DNA of 64,000 bases. It comes from Bacteroidota bacterium. GTDB lineage: Bacteria > Bacteroidota > Bacteroidia > Cytophagales > Cyclobacteriaceae. The notes under the pieces were generated by a model that searched no databases, had not been told where the DNA came from, and saw only the letters and a program-made list of their open reading frames with translations. The stretch spans positions 638,611 to 702,610 of the forward strand of contig JAFDYT010000005.1 of the NCBI GenBank assembly GCA_018266055.1. Reading direction: 5' to 3'. The position numbers and the translations under genes were made by a program. Below, in pieces: positions 36,713 through 45,065 of this stretch (within the stretch, counting starts at the first letter, position 1; each line of letters starts with the position of its first letter).

Positions 36713-38128
36713 TTAGTTTGTTACGAAATGAAAATTCATTTTATCGGCGATTTCAGTTAACGCAGTCCACGCTATTTCCACATCCTCTTTTTGCGTCATC
36801 CAATTGCTGAAAGCAGCGCGAATGGCGGGTATTCCCTGATAAACTGTGGGTGTAAAAAAAGCACGACCGTCATCACGAACCGCATTTAATAACGCACGAA
36901 TCGCATCTCCTGAAATATTATTTTGATTTATGGTGAAGCAGACAATATTCATCCGCACCGGCGCTAATAATTTGTAAGAGTATGAAGCTTTTATTCTTTC
37001 TCCGAGCAACGCCGCACACGCACAGTTGCGCTCTACAATTTCGCGGTGCCCTTCTTTGCCGTACGCCATCAACGAGAACCACGCCGGCAGCGATCGCCAC
37101 CGCCGCGAGTTTTCGGGCGTGTAGTGAAAGTAATCCGGACTTTGCGCCGGGTCGGTAAGATACGCCGCGCTGTTTTGAAATACTTTTAATTGAAGCTCTT
37201 TGTGACGCGTGAATTGCATCGCAGCGTCGTACGGCACGTTGAGCCATTTGTGAGCATCCACGCAAACTGAGTCGGCGTCATTGATTCCGTTCATCAGGTG
37301 TTTGAAGTTTTCTGATAAGGCAGCAAACCCACCGAAAGCCGCATCGACATGAAGCCAGAAATTGTATTTTGATTTCAACGTGGCGATCGCGGCGAGATCA
37401 TCAAAATCAACTGTATTCACCGTGCCTGCATTGGCGACAACAATGACCGGGTAATTGGCATTGGCGATCAGAAAGTTTTCTAATGCCTGAAGGTCTATCG
37501 ATTCGCGATCAGGTAGCGATGGGAGTTTCGTCAGCGATTTTCTTCCCACCCCAAGAATTGATAATGCTTTGAAAATGCTGGAGTGTGGGGTGGCGCTTAC
37601 AATTTTTACTTGAGCGAGTCCTTGTGTTCCATCATCGCTGATGTTAACGCCCAATTGTTCGCCAGCCCATTGCCGTGCTAAGGAAAGTCCGACCAAATTG
37701 GATTGAGTGGCGCCAGTGACAAAGGAACCAAAGTGATTTTCATCCAAACCAAAAATTTCGCGCAGAAAGTGCAGTGTTTGTCTCTCCAGTTGTGGCGCAA
37801 TGGAGTCGTTGCTGCCGCAGTTGTTTTGATCGTAGGTGCTCACCAGCCAATCGCCCGCCACTGAGGCTGGCGTGGAGCCACCCGTTACAAAGCCAAAGTA
37901 GCGTGGTCCTGCACTGTTGGTAATCAGGGGAGCATATTTTTTTTGAAATAGATCCAATGTCGCTTCTGCTCCGATTCCTTTTTCAGGAAGTGTTGTCATC
38001 GGAATGTTTTCAACAAAGCGGCCCGGCGCCAGCGTGTGTTGCTGATCAAAATATTCTCCCGCCAGTTGCTGAGTTTTGCTCAGCACGGATTTTATTTTTT
38101 GATGATCTCTTTGCAAAAGCGAATTCAT
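36713..38128 (-). CDS. Group II PLP-dependent amino acid decarboxylase
   Basis: 471 residues of fold-type I. The Schiff-base lysine is in VCVDAHKWLNVPYD, the aspartate of HVDAAFGG contacts the PLP ring nitrogen, and the N-terminal FGFVTGGSTPAS matches glutamate/aromatic-type decarboxylases. It would release CO2 from an amino acid to give an amine; aromatic amino acids, glutamate, aspartate or others are possible, and the substrate cannot be read here. It follows DinB by 6 bases and precedes BCAT by 33 bases. Its presence is the main reason to suspect an amine-forming pathway in this gene run. Confidence 0.82.
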   Translation of the reverse strand: MNSLLQRDHQKIKSVLSKTQQLAGEYFDQQHTLAPGRFVENIPMTTLPEKGIGAEATLDLFQKKYAPLITNSAGPRYFGFVTGGSTPASVAGDWLVSTYDQNNCGSNDSIAPQLERQTLHFLREIFGLDENHFGSFVTGATQSNLVGLSLARQWAGEQLGVNISDDGTQGLAQVKIVSATPHSSIFKALSILGVGRKSLTKLPSLPDRESIDLQALENFLIANANYPVIVVANAGTVNTVDFDDLAAIATLKSKYNFWLHVDAAFGGFAALSENFKHLMNGINDADSVCVDAHKWLNVPYDAAMQFTRHKELQLKVFQNSAAYLTDPAQSPDYFHYTPENSRRWRSLPAWFSLMAYGKEGHREIVERNCACAALLGERIKASYSYKLLAPVRMNIVCFTINQNNISGDAIRALLNAVRDDGRAFFTPTVYQGIPAIRAAFSNWMTQKEDVEIAWTALTEIADKMNFHFVTN

Positions 38129-38134
38129 GATTAC

Positions 38135-38584
38135 TTAATTGAAATCGATCAGTCGACGGTGATAATTAATTTGCCCAAGATGATAACCGAGATGTCCGGC
38201 AAGGTGAATGAAGAAGTAACCCGTTGTCATCTTGTCTTTAAAAACGACGAGGGGATATTCTTCCGCCAACTGCTCGTCGGTCGTGGCAGACAAAACCTTG
38301 TCTACGACACTGATGGTGTCTTCCACCATACTCACCAACTTTGCTTGTGGAATATTCTTAGAAGAAAACTCCGCCTCGCGGTTGCGCACATAGTCTGTCT
38401 TGCCGTGCACTGCGCCAATGAAGTGGTTGAGATTTCCCACCAAATGAAGGCAAAGATTTCCGGCTGAGTTTGAAATCCCTTTTTCTGTTTTCCAGAGGTT
38501 GCTTTCGTTTTTGTAAAGACCAATCTCTTCTTTCAATTTCGCCAGGTCTTTCAGAAATACTTTTTTGAGCTCTTGTGCTAACAT
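38135..38584 (-). CDS. DinB-like four-helix protein (DUF1572 type)
   Basis: 149 residues, all helical, with the DinB-type metal histidines likely at LHLVGNLNHFIGAV and HLAGHLGYHLGQI. DinB-fold proteins include DUF1572 members, bacillithiol transferases and maleylpyruvate isomerases that use low-molecular-weight thiols. The ATP-grasp gene upstream overlaps it by 7 bases, so translation is coupled. A role modifying a small thiol-containing molecule in this operon is possible but unproven. Confidence 0.75.
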   Translation of the reverse strand: MLAQELKKVFLKDLAKLKEEIGLYKNESNLWKTEKGISNSAGNLCLHLVGNLNHFIGAVHGKTDYVRNREAEFSSKNIPQAKLVSMVEDTISVVDKVLSATTDEQLAEEYPLVVFKDKMTTGYFFIHLAGHLGYHLGQINYHRRLIDFN

Positions 38585-39468
38585 AGTTGTTTTGATTTTT
38601 GTAATTGGTTGGCCATGGCGTTTGCAAATGCGCGTGCGGCCGTCTCACTCTTTTCGAGAAATAAGCTGGGTTCGATTAATTCCAGTTCCATTAGAAGAAA
38701 CTGCCCTTCGGCGATGACGCCGTCCACGCGTGCATACAGCAGAGGCTCGTCGATCATCGATAGAATTTTTTCTGATTCCTGTAGCGCTGCGAGGGGCGGT
38801 TCGGCCAACGCCGACGATCCACCGTGCTCGTGTTGCACGCGAAAGTCCTTGGTTGCCGGCTTCTTCACGATGGCGTGACTGAATTTTTTATCAAAGAAAA
38901 TCAGCGACCATTCTCCGTCTGTCACCACTTCAGGAATGAACTCCTGCACAATCATGTCGGACGAATTTAGTACCTCGTCGAATTTTTTCTGAAGGTCATT
39001 CGCGTTGACGTTGTTGACCAGGAACGTATTGAACGCCCCGGCAGAAATGGAAGGTTTGATCACTGCCGCTTCCCAAGTGGTTTGTTGAAGAAGGAGAGAA
39101 AGGTTCAGGCTCGTTCCTTTCTCCAGCCAAATGCTTTCGGGCAACATAGCTCCGCGTTCTTCCAATTCTTTCAGGTATTCCTTGTGCAGATTTCCGCGTA
39201 CCGTTTTGATGGAATTAAAAATGTTGATGTTCTCCTGTTCCATCCGGTCAAGCCAGCGATGGAATAGCTCCGTATGCAAATGATAATTCCAGCACGAGCG
39301 AATCACCACCAGATCAAAGGAACTCCATTCGTCGGAAGGTAGATCCCACGGCATGGCGCGCACGCTGGCGCCTTCGGCTTTAAGCAACTCAACGACCGGC
39401 AAGTCATTGGGGGCAAAGTCAGGTTTTACCGAGCACGTGACAAACGCTATTTTTTTGTTAACGAGCAC
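38578..39468 (-). CDS. ATP-grasp family ligase (RimK/glutathione-synthetase-like)
   Basis: A 296-residue ATP-grasp enzyme. The N-terminal domain has DLVVIRSCWNYHLHTELF, the nucleotide-binding core runs through EAAVIKPSISAGAFNTFLV and MIVQEFIPEVVTDGEWSLIFF, and the Mg-binding acidic end is MELELIEPSLFLE. Such enzymes join a carboxylate to an amine or thiol with ATP, giving peptides or related conjugates, as in glutathione, mycosporine or D-cycloserine-type pathways. The start is a GTG at 39468, forced by an in-frame TAA two codons earlier. The stop overlaps the DinB start by 7 bases. The substrates are unknown. Confidence 0.82.
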   Translation of the reverse strand: MLVNKKIAFVTCSVKPDFAPNDLPVVELLKAEGASVRAMPWDLPSDEWSSFDLVVIRSCWNYHLHTELFHRWLDRMEQENINIFNSIKTVRGNLHKEYLKELEERGAMLPESIWLEKGTSLNLSLLLQQTTWEAAVIKPSISAGAFNTFLVNNVNANDLQKKFDEVLNSSDMIVQEFIPEVVTDGEWSLIFFDKKFSHAIVKKPATKDFRVQHEHGGSSALAEPPLAALQESEKILSMIDEPLLYARVDGVIAEGQFLLMELELIEPSLFLEKSETAARAFANAMANQLQKSKQLC

Positions 39469-39499
39469 ACTTTAGATGTTTAAAAAATTTATACGATGG

Positions 39500-39964
39500 C
39501 TACAGCACGAGCTGCATTTTAATATCACTTCTTTTATAAGGTCCATCCACGGGTATCTCAACAAAGCCCAACTTGCGGTACATGGCGATGGCCGGAATCA
39601 ATTTGGTGTTGGAATACAAGATGATTTTTTGAGCTCTTGCTTTTTTGCACCAGGCGATAGCAGCTTCGGCAATGGCCTTCCCGATTTTTTTACCTTGAAA
39701 TTTTTCATCTACGGCCATCTTGGTAAACTCATACACGCCAGTGCTTACAAATTTTACGGCAGCGGTTCCGGCCATTTCCTTATCGACCATAGCCATGAAG
39801 ATGGCGCCACCACTTTTGAGAATATGTTCCTCCGGATGTTGCAACACCTGAAAGTCAATGGGCTCCATCCAAAAATACTTTTCTATCCAGTCGCGGTTTA
39901 GTTTTTCAAACCACGGCTGGTGCTCCGGCTGATAGTGAAGGATTTGCGGTGTGCTTTCTCCCAT
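39500..39964 (-). CDS. GNAT-family N-acetyltransferase
   Basis: 154 residues with the GNAT core: TKMAVDEKFQGKKIGKAIAEAAI is the acetyl-CoA-binding V-R/Q-x-x-G-K/x-G loop and helix, and KIILYSNTKLIPAIAMYRKLGF is the last part of the fold. It transfers acetyl or a related acyl group to an amine; the acceptor is unknown. It sits 6 bases below phzF-like and 31 bases above the ATP-grasp gene, so it belongs to the same transcription unit. Acetylation of an operon product, or resistance to it, is plausible (inference). Confidence 0.88.
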   Translation of the reverse strand: MGESTPQILHYQPEHQPWFEKLNRDWIEKYFWMEPIDFQVLQHPEEHILKSGGAIFMAMVDKEMAGTAAVKFVSTGVYEFTKMAVDEKFQGKKIGKAIAEAAIAWCKKARAQKIILYSNTKLIPAIAMYRKLGFVEIPVDGPYKRSDIKMQLVL

Positions 39965-39970
39965 GACGAA

Positions 39971-40756
39971 TCAATTCACAAAAATTTTCCCAATCAGATA
40001 AGTCTTTGCCTTGCCAGAAATTTCCACACGGTCACCGGCCAGCGTGCAAGAAAGCTTCCCCTGACGCCGCGAGAGTTGAATGGCTTCCAATGTATTTTTC
40101 TTTAACACTCCGGCCCAATACGGTGTCAACGACGTGTGGGCAGAGCCTGTCACCGGATCTTCGTCTACGCCCGACTGCGGCCCGAAAAACCGCGAAACAA
40201 AATCAACCGTGTCGCCAGGCGCCGTGACGATGACGCCGCGCGCATTTACTTTAGCAATCTCTTTGAAATCGGGTTGCATGCTTTTGATTTGCGACTCTTT
40301 TGCAAAGACCAGCATGTAGTCGGTTTTGCCTTTGAATGTTTTGAGAGGAGCAATTCCCAATCCCTTTTCCAATTCAGGAATTGGTTTCACTTCGGTGAGC
40401 GTGTCAACGGGAAAATTCAACGTAAGCTTTTCACTGGTTCGCGTCACGGTCAGCGGCCCGCTGCGGGAGTTGAATACAATTTTTTCGCCTGAATAATTTT
40501 CGTGGTGAAACAACACGTGTGCCGTTGCCAATGTCGCATGACCACACAAGTCGACTTCTACGGTAGGAGTATACCACCGGATGCGCAGGCCTTCTTTTTC
40601 ATACACATAAAAGGCCGTCTCAGCGAGATTGTTTTCCATCGCAATGTTTTGCATCACAGCGTCCGGCAGCCATTCGTGCAAGGGACAAACGGCGGCGGGA
40701 TTGCCGGCGAACAGGGTCTCTGCAAACGCGTCAACCTGATAGATTTTTATTTCCAT
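39971..40756 (-). CDS. PhzF-family isomerase/epimerase-like protein
   Basis: 261 residues of the duplicated DAP-epimerase-like fold. The catalytic glutamate lies in NLAETAFYVY (the AETAF motif) and CGHATLATAHVLFHH plus VDEDPVTGSAHTSLTPYW are PhzF hallmarks. True PhzF isomerises 2,3-dihydro-3-hydroxyanthranilate in phenazine synthesis, but most homologues have unknown substrates and no phenazine genes occur here. It lies 14 bases below the EamA gene and 6 bases above GNAT. Confidence 0.88.
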   Translation of the reverse strand: MEIKIYQVDAFAETLFAGNPAAVCPLHEWLPDAVMQNIAMENNLAETAFYVYEKEGLRIRWYTPTVEVDLCGHATLATAHVLFHHENYSGEKIVFNSRSGPLTVTRTSEKLTLNFPVDTLTEVKPIPELEKGLGIAPLKTFKGKTDYMLVFAKESQIKSMQPDFKEIAKVNARGVIVTAPGDTVDFVSRFFGPQSGVDEDPVTGSAHTSLTPYWAGVLKKNTLEAIQLSRRQGKLSCTLAGDRVEISGKAKTYLIGKIFVN

Positions 40757-40770
40757 GGCGATAAAATTAC

Positions 40771-41709
40771 TTATGGTTTTTTCAACGCAAGTTTATTCAG
40801 ATCGGGAGTTTTAGCCGAAGCTGCTTTCCATTGATACCCTTTGTTTACCAAATAAATCCCCAGCAAGGTAATGAGAATAGCCACCAGAATCTTCGAGTTA
40901 AGTTTTTCGTCAAGCACAAGCCACCCGAGAATCACCGCGATCATCGGGTTGATGTAAGCGTAAAGTGTAACGATCGTCATCGGCAGCTTGCCGATGGCAT
41001 AAAAGTAACAGGCGTAGGCCGCGACAGAACCAATCAGCACGAGGTAGCCCAGCGAGAACAGGATTTCACCAGACCACTGAATTGAAGAATAATTATCGAA
41101 CAAGAGACTGACCGGCAACAAAAGAAGTCCACCGAACAACATTTGTAGCCCGGCGTTCATAAACGGATCGGTGCCGGTATTTTTTTTCTTCACCCAGAAG
41201 GTGCCCAACGCCCAGCATAAGTTGGCCAGGAAGATGGAGACAATGCCGGTGGTGTATTCCGGTTTCGAAAACTCGACAAGGTGCTCGCTGAATATCAAAA
41301 CGATTCCGCCGAGACCCATTAGCAACCCAACGACAATCATTGGCGTAGGCCGCTCTTCTTTGTTGGCGATGAGATTGATGATAATAGTCCAGATGGGCAT
41401 CATACAGCAGATGATCGCAGCCACTCCGCTGGATACGTGCACTTCTGCCCATCCCACGATGCTGATACCTAGCGTCACCATCAGCAAGCCACCGATGGCC
41501 TGATTGAAGAGCACCTGCCGGCCTGGTATTTTTCTGCCGCCGGCCAGCATGATACCGATAAGGATTGGCCCGGCCAGAAGAAAGCGGAGTACTGAAAACA
41601 GAAACGGTGGGAACTGCGTAACGCCCACCCGTAGTGCAAGGTACGTGGTACCCCACAACACACACACGATCGCCAATGCCACGTAAGCAAGTGCCTTTTT
41701 GTTTTCCAT
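40771..41709 (-). CDS. EamA/DMT-family exporter
   Basis: A 312-residue, ten-helix transporter with two EamA repeats (LAYVALAIVCVLWGTTYLALRV and GIVSIFLANLCWALGTFWVKK begin the two halves). The family exports amino acids and other metabolites, often as overflow valves. The conserved glycine/proline helix PMIAVILGWLVLDEKLN closes the second half. It is preceded 3 bases upstream by the 33-residue microprotein gene and followed at 14 bases by phzF-like, so it could export the product of this operon (inference). Confidence 0.88.
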   Translation of the reverse strand: MENKKALAYVALAIVCVLWGTTYLALRVGVTQFPPFLFSVLRFLLAGPILIGIMLAGGRKIPGRQVLFNQAIGGLLMVTLGISIVGWAEVHVSSGVAAIICCMMPIWTIIINLIANKEERPTPMIVVGLLMGLGGIVLIFSEHLVEFSKPEYTTGIVSIFLANLCWALGTFWVKKKNTGTDPFMNAGLQMLFGGLLLLPVSLLFDNYSSIQWSGEILFSLGYLVLIGSVAAYACYFYAIGKLPMTIVTLYAYINPMIAVILGWLVLDEKLNSKILVAILITLLGIYLVNKGYQWKAASAKTPDLNKLALKKP

Positions 41710-41712
41710 TGT

Positions 41713-41814
41713 TTAAAAGAGAGTATAGTATTGAAAGAAAATAACAATCATTCCAACGACGATTCCCAACAGAACCACCCACGCACGCTTTGACTTTATT
41801 GCTTTGCTAAACAT
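41713..41814 (-). CDS. 33-residue single-pass membrane microprotein
   Basis: An intact frame from ATG at 41814 to TAA at 41713, ending 3 bases before the EamA start. It has a basic start (MFSKAIKSKRAW) and then one strongly hydrophobic helix (VVLLGIVVGMIVIFFQYYTLF) that reaches the end of the chain. Size, charge pattern and spacing suggest a real small membrane protein, cotranscribed with and perhaps binding the EamA exporter, but there is no homology support. It is too short for common gene finders. Confidence 0.45.
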   Translation of the reverse strand: MFSKAIKSKRAWVVLLGIVVGMIVIFFQYYTLF

Positions 41815-41982
41815 GCTTCAAATTTTCCCCAATTAACGCAACCATAACAGTTTCAGTTTTAATAATGTTAAGCAGATCAGTTGCGACGGCGGATTTCTTT
41901 GGTGAATCGGAAAGAACCCATGGAAAAATTTTGCACTTCACAAGCCAGACGAAATAACCCTGCTCACGCAGTGTAAAAATTC

Positions 41983-41990
41983 TTACTTTG
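41983..41990 (+). promoter_or_regulatory. Possible -7 box (TTACTTTG) next to a start codon
   Basis: TTACTTTG differs from TAnnTTTG at one position and lies 4 bases before the ATG at 41995. No good -33 box was seen, so this is a suggestion only. Confidence 0.3.
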
Positions 41991-41994
41991 CAGT

Positions 41995-42759
41995 ATGGAA
42001 AGCGAAGCTCAACCTACGCCACCGGCATCAGCATCCTGGGCCCATGCGAAAGAAATTGGTATGCTGCTGCGCACGCAGTGGCCGAAATATCTCGTCGATA
42101 TTTTGGTGATCATTCTAAGCATCACCCTTTCCTTTATGTTCGACAGCTTCAAAGAGGACTCAGGCAGGAAAGCCTCGGAGCGTGCCTATCTCAAAGCGCT
42201 TCAGGGTGATATCGAATCAGATATCCAAGAGCTAAAGAATGTAATTGCACAAACAGAAAATGTGGTGACAAAAGCAAACTGGCTGGTGAATTTGCCGGAC
42301 GATGTAGCAGCCATCAACCGCGACGAATTTGCAGCAGCGATCAAACAGGTAGTAGAGCGCCCCAACTTCAACTCCAAAGGCGCTACGTTTTCAGACTTGA
42401 CCAGCTCGGGCAACATGTTATTGTTAGAAGATATTAATTTGAAGGCAGCGCTTTTTGAATACTATCGCTTCTACGAATCGATACGGGCCGTAGAAGTGGC
42501 CGAGCGTGAGACGATGAATGTGAACGTGGCGCCGTACCTCATCCGTAATTTTTCTATCAAAAGACTGGCGAGAGGAGCGACCGGATCGGTGCTTCACCAT
42601 GGAGTGGAATTAAACGACTTGCTGCACAACGATGACTTTACAAATATTTTTTCGATCCGCTTAGTAAGTCGCAAAGAACTACTCGACGATTATCGTATTG
42701 AATTGGCTTCGGCCGAAAAGATAAAGGTCTTGCTTCACAGCAAAATCAATCCGGACTAG
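41995..42759 (+). CDS. Membrane protein of the DUF6090-like type
   Basis: 254 residues with one clear membrane helix near residues 30-50 (YLVDILVIILSITLSFMF) followed by DSFKEDSGRKASERAYLKALQGDIESDI, a helical membrane-proximal coiled segment. This layout resembles the DUF6090 family of Bacteroidota, many of which carry a helix, then a WNE-like or charged patch, then a helical domain. The remaining residues are helical with no catalytic motif. The next gene, the 7TM-AraC regulator, starts 73 bases downstream. Function unknown. Confidence 0.65.
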   Translation: MESEAQPTPPASASWAHAKEIGMLLRTQWPKYLVDILVIILSITLSFMFDSFKEDSGRKASERAYLKALQGDIESDIQELKNVIAQTENVVTKANWLVNLPDDVAAINRDEFAAAIKQVVERPNFNSKGATFSDLTSSGNMLLLEDINLKAALFEYYRFYESIRAVEVAERETMNVNVAPYLIRNFSIKRLARGATGSVLHHGVELNDLLHNDDFTNIFSIRLVSRKELLDDYRIELASAEKIKVLLHSKINPD

Positions 42760-42832
42760 TAGAACTCATTAATTTAATATGTGCAATCGCCCGCAAGGTT
42801 TAACTTGCTGTTGAATTGGCCACTTTGTTTTC

Positions 42833-43978
42833 ATGACATTCACGCTCGACTTATTTGCGCTCTTTATTTTTCTGGGCATCGTGCAGGCGGTGTTCCTGCT
42901 GTTTTTCTTCTTCTCAAAGGAAAACCGGAAGATCGAAGCCAACGTGTACGAAGGCCTCATGGTCTTTAGCATGGCGTGCTGCACGTTTGAGATTTTTCTG
43001 TGCTACACTGGCTTAATTCTGAAATGCCTGTGGCTTGTTGATTTTTCGGAATCGCTCTCCCTCGTCATTGGTCCTGCATTTTATCTGATGGTCATCAGCC
43101 TCATCCAAGGCAAGACCAGCAAGACGCGATACTTTCATTTTGTGCCGGCCGTGCTGTGGGTGTTGATTCAGATTCCCTTCTTCATTCAAAACGACGACGT
43201 GAAGTTCAACGCATGGATCGGCGCGTATCACCCGCCGGGCTTATCCTTTCGTGAGACACACGCCTGGTATTCCGGTGACTTTTTTAACACGCCAAGCCAC
43301 TCAGAGATTTTTCTTACTCATCTTTCCATTTATGTAGTGCTCGGTGTGGTGGTTGCCGTGAAAGCCTTCCGGTCAAAGCGTGAATCTTTTTGGCGCACCA
43401 GTCATGTCACGTTTATGAAGCTCAGAAGCGGAATCATTCAAACGGTATTGGTGGTATCACTCATTATCATCGTGAAGCTTCTTAACTATGACGATACCGG
43501 CGATCATCTTTTTGCGGCGTACATTTCCATACCCATCTACCTGATCAGTTTTCAGGCGATCCGCCAATCAGGTTTCTTTCGTCAGCAGTCGCTGGTGGAA
43601 CCGCAGAAGTACAAAACCTCATCGGTTACATCCGAACAGCAGCAAAAACTACTCAGGCAGTTAAAGGAAGTGATGTCGCTTCAAAAGCCCTTTCTCAAAC
43701 CCAGCTTTTCTTTGCCGGATCTGGCCGACCAACTTAAGGTATCGGTGCATCAGCTTTCGCAGGTGATCAACGAAGGCCTGGGCAAATCTTTTTTTGAGAT
43801 GCTGGCCGAATACCGCATCGAGGAAGCCAAGAAATTATTGAAGGAAAAATCAAACATCAAAATCGAGGAGATTGCGGAGCAGGTGGGTTACAACTCCAAG
43901 TCCTCGTTCAATACGGCGTTCAAAAAAATCACCGGCCAAACGCCGGGCGAATGGAGAAGTGCGTCGGCTGAAGAGTAA
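42833..43978 (+). CDS. 7TM-AraC transcription regulator (membrane-bound, HTH at C-terminus)
   Basis: 381 residues. Seven membrane helices occupy residues 1-240 (LDLFALFIFLGIVQAVFLLFFFF first), and the C-terminal 100 residues are an AraC-type DNA-binding domain: LPDLADQLKVSVHQLSQVINEG is the first helix-turn-helix and IEEIAEQVGYNSKSSFNTAFKKITGQTPGEWR the second with the family signature. Such proteins sense a signal in or at the membrane and act on nearby promoters. The ligand is unknown. Candidate targets are the genes on either side. Confidence 0.88.
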   Translation: MTFTLDLFALFIFLGIVQAVFLLFFFFSKENRKIEANVYEGLMVFSMACCTFEIFLCYTGLILKCLWLVDFSESLSLVIGPAFYLMVISLIQGKTSKTRYFHFVPAVLWVLIQIPFFIQNDDVKFNAWIGAYHPPGLSFRETHAWYSGDFFNTPSHSEIFLTHLSIYVVLGVVVAVKAFRSKRESFWRTSHVTFMKLRSGIIQTVLVVSLIIIVKLLNYDDTGDHLFAAYISIPIYLISFQAIRQSGFFRQQSLVEPQKYKTSSVTSEQQQKLLRQLKEVMSLQKPFLKPSFSLPDLADQLKVSVHQLSQVINEGLGKSFFEMLAEYRIEEAKKLLKEKSNIKIEEIAEQVGYNSKSSFNTAFKKITGQTPGEWRSASAEE

Positions 43979-44036
43979 CGGTACTCGTTTGCTCCAGCTT
44001 CGATGTGGCAGGTTTTCAGATCCTTTTGTTTTTTGT

Positions 44037-44044
44037 TAACTTCG
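44037..44044 (+). promoter_or_regulatory. Possible -7 box (TAACTTCG) next to a start codon
   Basis: TAACTTCG has one mismatch to TAnnTTTG and ends 4 bases before the ATG at 44049, the same layout as at 27952 and 41983. Confidence 0.28.
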
Positions 44045-44048
44045 ATGC

Positions 44049-45026
44049 ATGCGGCCTGTCATTACTTTTCTTTTGTGCCTTGCGCTATGCTGCAACGCAG
44101 CAGCGCAGATAGGCGCGAAGATGCAAAGCAAGATTTACGGAGTATGGCAAAATAGTCAGCAGGGATTTCAAATGGTATTAATTCTCAATACCGATGGCAA
44201 AGGTGAGTTTGACGGGCAGCCGATTCAGTTTACAGTGCAGCCGAATGTGTTAAGCATCACGTCGGAAGGAATCACAACCCGGTACACGTATCAACTTAAC
44301 GGAAACGCGCTGACGCTCTCTGGCGGCGACCTGGAGCAGAAGGTTACGTTTGCGCGCGAAGGCACCACGAATGAAGTGCATACGACCGGCGCGAACAACG
44401 AGTCCGTGAAGAGTAACGCACCGACGAATTCGTCCAACGAGTTGCTCGGAAGCTGGTCGGGCAATGGCGAGACGATCACGTTCCGGGCCGATGGCCAGTG
44501 CGACTATCTCGGCAACGTGTTTCCCTATCAGGCTTCGCAGGGCTATGTTACTTTATCCAGCAGCCAGGGAAATGTGATGTTTGCCTACCAGGTCAGCGGC
44601 AAACAACTTACGCTTTCTGCCAACGGCAGACAGGTAATCTACACGAAGTCTACAGGAAGCACTACGGTAAACACGAAGGGTACGGTGGCGATGGAATTGG
44701 TAGGGCAGTGGTGCTACATGAACATGACGACCAACTCACAGAGCAGCCGGTGCATTACTTTAAATGCCGACGGCACGTATGTCTATGCGGCGCAGTCTTC
44801 GCGCAGTGTCAATACCAACGAGGTGTATGGAGGCACGGCCTCGCAGGATGACGACCGCGGCACGTGGTATGTGCAGGGCGACCGCATCTATTACAATTCA
44901 CCTACAAAAGGGCAAGGTTCGTATCGCTTCGAAAAAAGAAATCATCCCAAGAATGTGAATGACCCGATGATCGTCATTGAAGGTGAACCGTACGTCACGG
45001 CAACAGCACGAGCTCCGTGGCGCTAG
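44049..45026 (+). CDS. Exported protein with three lipocalin-like repeats
   Basis: 325 residues, signal peptide MRPVITFLLCLALCCNAAAQ. The mature part shows three similar beta units: IYGVWQNSQQGFQMVLILNTDGKG, LLGSWSGNGETITFRADGQCDYLG and LVGQWCYMN followed by CITLNADGTYVYAAQ. Each is G-x-W plus a strand ending in a D-G turn, as in small lipocalin-like (DUF4488/META-like) barrels. The first two units are more alike than the third. The repeats suggest duplication of a ligand-binding beta domain, but the ligand is unknown. No neighbour gives context. Confidence 0.6.
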   Translation: MRPVITFLLCLALCCNAAAQIGAKMQSKIYGVWQNSQQGFQMVLILNTDGKGEFDGQPIQFTVQPNVLSITSEGITTRYTYQLNGNALTLSGGDLEQKVTFAREGTTNEVHTTGANNESVKSNAPTNSSNELLGSWSGNGETITFRADGQCDYLGNVFPYQASQGYVTLSSSQGNVMFAYQVSGKQLTLSANGRQVIYTKSTGSTTVNTKGTVAMELVGQWCYMNMTTNSQSSRCITLNADGTYVYAAQSSRSVNTNEVYGGTASQDDDRGTWYVQGDRIYYNSPTKGQGSYRFEKRNHPKNVNDPMIVIEGEPYVTATARAPWR

Positions 45027-45065
45027 CGGTGCCTCTCAACCAAATTCACACGGGCGAAACAATCC

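Noticed and set aside
41093-41782. 229-codon minus-strand frame over EamA
   Set aside because: Out-of-frame shadow of the EamA gene; no membrane pattern.
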